Source: Sphingomonadaceae bacterium (lineage in GTDB: Bacteria > Pseudomonadota > Alphaproteobacteria > Sphingomonadales > Sphingomonadaceae). Taken from it: DNA of 64,000 bases. The DNA lies in assembly GCA_009926135.1 (NCBI GenBank), contig RFPL01000002.1:124001-188000 (forward strand), read 5' to 3'. The position numbers and the translations under genes were made by a program. The notes below the pieces were generated by a model. That model was not told the DNA's origin and searched no databases. It saw only the letters and a program-made list of their open reading frames with translations. This document shows positions 61,670-64,000 of the stretch, one piece after another; the stretch's first letter is position 1, and every line of letters starts with the position of its first letter.

Positions 61670-63991
61670 ATGAATGCCATGCGCCAGAAAGAACTCCGCA
61701 TTGCCCTCGTCTGCTACGGCGGGGTCAGTCTTGCGGTCTATATGCATGGTGTCACCAAGGAGCTGTGGAAGCTGGCCCGCGCCAGCCGCGCACATATCGC
61801 TGGTGAAGATGCACCGAAAGGGATTGAGGCAGTCTACCTCAAACTGCTGCGTAGCATTACTACCAACCAGAAGCTGCGCCTGCGGGTGATGCCGGATATC
61901 GTGGCGGGTGCCAGCGCCGGCGGGATCAACGGAGTGTTCCTGGCCCAGGCGATCCATTCCGGGCAGAGCCTTGAACCGCTGACCGACCTGTGGCTTGAGC
62001 GCGCCGACGTTGACGTGCTGGTCGATCCGGATGCCCGGCCCTGGTGGCGGTTCGCGAAGTTCTGGGCGATGCCGATTGTCTGGTTCCTGCTGTCGCGCCC
62101 GGGCAACGTCGTTACGCAAAGCGTTGCACCGGAGACGCGCGGCGAGGTGCGGGCCAAGCTTTCCCGCCTGATCCGTTCGCGCTGGTTCGAACCGCCCTTC
62201 TCCGGTCTCGGCTTCTCGCGCCTGCTGGCCGAAGCACTCGACATCATGGCCAAGGGACCGGCTGATATGCCGCTGCTTCCACCGGGCCACCCGCTCGACC
62301 TCTTCGTCACGGCAACCGACTTCAAGGGGCATCCCCAGCCCCTGCGCCTCAACAGTCCGGCAGAGGCCGAGGAAAGCGAGCATCGCCTCTCGATCGGTTT
62401 TCGCAGCAAGACGCCGGTCAGTGGTTCGCATCCGCTGGCACCGACGTCCGAGCTGGTCTTTGCCGCGCGTGCCACCGCCAGCTTCCCCGGCGCCTTTCCC
62501 GCGCTCCAGCCTGCGGAGATCGACGCGCTGGTGAGCGAGCGCGGCGAAGAATGGCACAGCCGCACGGCCTTCTTCACCCGGATCATGCCCAATCACAGCA
62601 AGCTGGGTGATCTGGCCGGAGTGTCGCTGATCGATGGGTCGGTGCTGGTCAACGCCCCCTTTGCCGAGGCAATGGGCGTGCTGCGCGATCGGCCCGCCCA
62701 ACGCGAGGTCGACCGCCGCTTCGTCTATGTCGATCCGCACCCGGACCGCGTCGGGGGCATGCGCCGCAACGATCCGCGCCCGCCAGGGTTCTTTTCGGTG
62801 ATTTTCGGTTCGCTTTCCTCGATCCCTCGTGAACAGCCAGTGCGCGACAACCTGGAAGCCATTGCCGAACGGTCGCACGAACTGGATGAACTGAAGCGCG
62901 TGGTTGAAACGCTGCGACCCGATGTCGAAGCCGAGGTTGAGCGGTTGTTCGGGCGTACGCTGCTGTTCGAATGGCCAAGCCAGCGGCGGCTGACGTCATG
63001 GCGCAAGAAGGCGCAGGCTGCTGCGGCGAAGGGGGTCGGCTATGCCTATCACGGCTATGGCCAGGTCAAGCTGCGGGCAATCGTGCAGGATCTGGCCCAA
63101 ACGATCCACGCTGCCGCACCCGATCTGGCTGGCGGCCCTGATGCGATCGAGCGCCATCTTGGCACCTGGCTCAGCACAATCGGCTTCGATCATCTCGCGC
63201 TGCTGAAAGGCGGTGCTTCGGCCGAGGCCGTGGCATTCTTCCGCGATCATGATCTGGGTTACCGCATTCGGCGTCTGCGGCACCTGGCGCGGCGCCTGTC
63301 GGAAGACTGGGACGATATCGACCGCGAGTATCCCCATGCCCGCGAGGATGCCCGCGATGCGGTCTACCGCGCACTGGGCATTCATTTCGAGCGCGAGGCC
63401 GCGGCGTTCCTCGGCCAGGACTTTTCTGCGCTGGCGCGCGGTGTGGTGGAAGACCCCGGTGCTGTCCTTGCCGCCATGGCCGAGCGGCGCGCGCTTGCCG
63501 AACTGGACCCGCAGGTCGATGCGATTCTGGTCGAAGCCTTGAAGCCCCTGCCTCGCGAACTGCGGCGGCGGATCCTGCTGACCTATCTTGGCTTCCCGTT
63601 CTACGACACCGTTACCTTGCCGCTGCTGCGCGGCGAAAACATCAACGAACTCGACCCCGCCAAGGTTGACCGGATCTCCCCCGACGATTGCCCGGCAATC
63701 CGGTCAGGTGGGGCTGCCGAGACGTTGCGCGGCGTCGAATTCTACAACTTCGGAGCCTTCTTCAGCCGCGCTTACCGCGAGAACGACTACCTGTGGGGCC
63801 GGCTGCATGGGGCTGAGCGGATGATCGACCTCGTCGCTTCGGCGCTCCCGGCCGGAAGCATAGTTGATCCACAGGAACTGGCCGCGCTGAAGCGCGAGGC
63901 TTTCCTGACGATCCTGGATGAAGAAGAACCGCGCCTCCGCGCCGATCCGGGCCTGGTGCCGCGGATCAGGGCCGAGGTGATGGCGTCCTGA
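61670..63991 (+). CDS. Large patatin-like phospholipase-family protein
   Basis: The 773-residue protein begins with a patatin domain: an oxyanion-type YGGVSLAVYMHG (16-27), the nucleophile S82 in GASAGG and the catalytic aspartate in SLIDGSVLVN near residue 320. The C-terminal half is helical with no domain I can name. Length and domain position match a family of long bacterial patatin-like proteins. It may hydrolyse acyl lipids; the substrate is unknown. ATG at 61670 or 61679 are both possible. It ends nine bases before the window edge, so its downstream neighbour is not seen. Confidence 0.85.
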   Translation: MNAMRQKELRIALVCYGGVSLAVYMHGVTKELWKLARASRAHIAGEDAPKGIEAVYLKLLRSITTNQKLRLRVMPDIVAGASAGGINGVFLAQAIHSGQSLEPLTDLWLERADVDVLVDPDARPWWRFAKFWAMPIVWFLLSRPGNVVTQSVAPETRGEVRAKLSRLIRSRWFEPPFSGLGFSRLLAEALDIMAKGPADMPLLPPGHPLDLFVTATDFKGHPQPLRLNSPAEAEESEHRLSIGFRSKTPVSGSHPLAPTSELVFAARATASFPGAFPALQPAEIDALVSERGEEWHSRTAFFTRIMPNHSKLGDLAGVSLIDGSVLVNAPFAEAMGVLRDRPAQREVDRRFVYVDPHPDRVGGMRRNDPRPPGFFSVIFGSLSSIPREQPVRDNLEAIAERSHELDELKRVVETLRPDVEAEVERLFGRTLLFEWPSQRRLTSWRKKAQAAAAKGVGYAYHGYGQVKLRAIVQDLAQTIHAAAPDLAGGPDAIERHLGTWLSTIGFDHLALLKGGASAEAVAFFRDHDLGYRIRRLRHLARRLSEDWDDIDREYPHAREDARDAVYRALGIHFEREAAAFLGQDFSALARGVVEDPGAVLAAMAERRALAELDPQVDAILVEALKPLPRELRRRILLTYLGFPFYDTVTLPLLRGENINELDPAKVDRISPDDCPAIRSGGAAETLRGVEFYNFGAFFSRAYRENDYLWGRLHGAERMIDLVASALPAGSIVDPQELAALKREAFLTILDEEEPRLRADPGLVPRIRAEVMAS

Positions 63992-64000
63992 CGATTACTC

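Noticed and set aside
61496..62878. Long open frame opposite the patatin-like gene
   Set aside because: It crosses the radA/patatin promoter gap and runs antisense to a gene with clear catalytic motifs. No family features are seen.
1..64000. CRISPR arrays, insertion sequences, prophage or integrase genes
   Set aside because: No regularly spaced repeats, transposase, integrase or phage-like genes were seen on either strand.

Overview
The window is a continuous, gene-dense, GC-rich stretch of a chromosome from an alphaproteobacterium, most likely of the order Sphingomonadales (Novosphingobium, Sphingopyxis or Erythrobacter-like). The assignment rests on the dusB-ntrB-ntrC-ntrY-ntrX-hfq-hflX block, the fused ispDF gene, an Hfq protein with two tandem Sm domains, phaR and many overlapping stop/start codons. 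I annotate 59 protein genes and two tRNA genes (Met-CAT, Ser-TGA). No insertion sequence, prophage, CRISPR array or rRNA was seen. No gap between genes exceeds 300 bases; the longest (about 210 to 275 bases) lie at 9373-9601, 21797-22071 and 47680-47889.

Layout. 41-7383: phospholipid synthesis (pgsA), peroxide regulator (oxyR), RNase D, aspartyl-tRNA synthetase, then acpP-fabF-mltG. 7405-10267: exported alkylsulfatase, a 2H phosphoesterase-like protein and tRNA-Met. 10272-18117: a tightly packed minus-strand operon that can take formaldehyde to CO2: glutathione-dependent formaldehyde dehydrogenase (adhC), a VOC protein, S-formylglutathione hydrolase (fghA) and NAD-dependent molybdenum formate dehydrogenase (fdsG, fdsB, mobA, fdsA, fdsD). 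18216-23508: a TauD-type dioxygenase coupled to gyrA, and an exported repeat protein. 23567-25493: an operon for an SbtA-type bicarbonate transporter, an SbtB/PII-like protein and a beta-carbonic anhydrase. 25551-29116: lipA, a COQ10/RatA-like protein, cinA-like amidase, a secreted four-cysteine protein and ispDF. 29189-38434: nitrogen two-component systems NtrBC and NtrYX, double Hfq and HflX. 38411-46247: mazG, small membrane protein, MBL hydrolase, tatD, metG, holB, tmk, an RlpA/SPOR protein and mltB. 46334-48714: tRNA-Ser, a Ni/Co efflux pair dmeR-dmeF with a clear operator, and an AT-richer sulfotransferase-like gene. 48725-64000: lpd and pdhC, universal stress protein, RNase R, an archaeal/eukaryal-type prolyl-tRNA synthetase, phaR, alr, an MFS transporter, an IscU-like protein, cvpA, radA and a large patatin-like protein.

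The most notable items are the sbtA-sbtB-carbonic anhydrase cassette in an apparent heterotroph, the tandem-domain Hfq, the formaldehyde-to-CO2 operon with mobA in place of an fdhD-type gene, the DmeR operator overlapping the dmeR start, paired inverted repeats before phaR, and an apparent frame break at the hflX start. Function calls come from motifs and remembered family knowledge only; no database search was possible.
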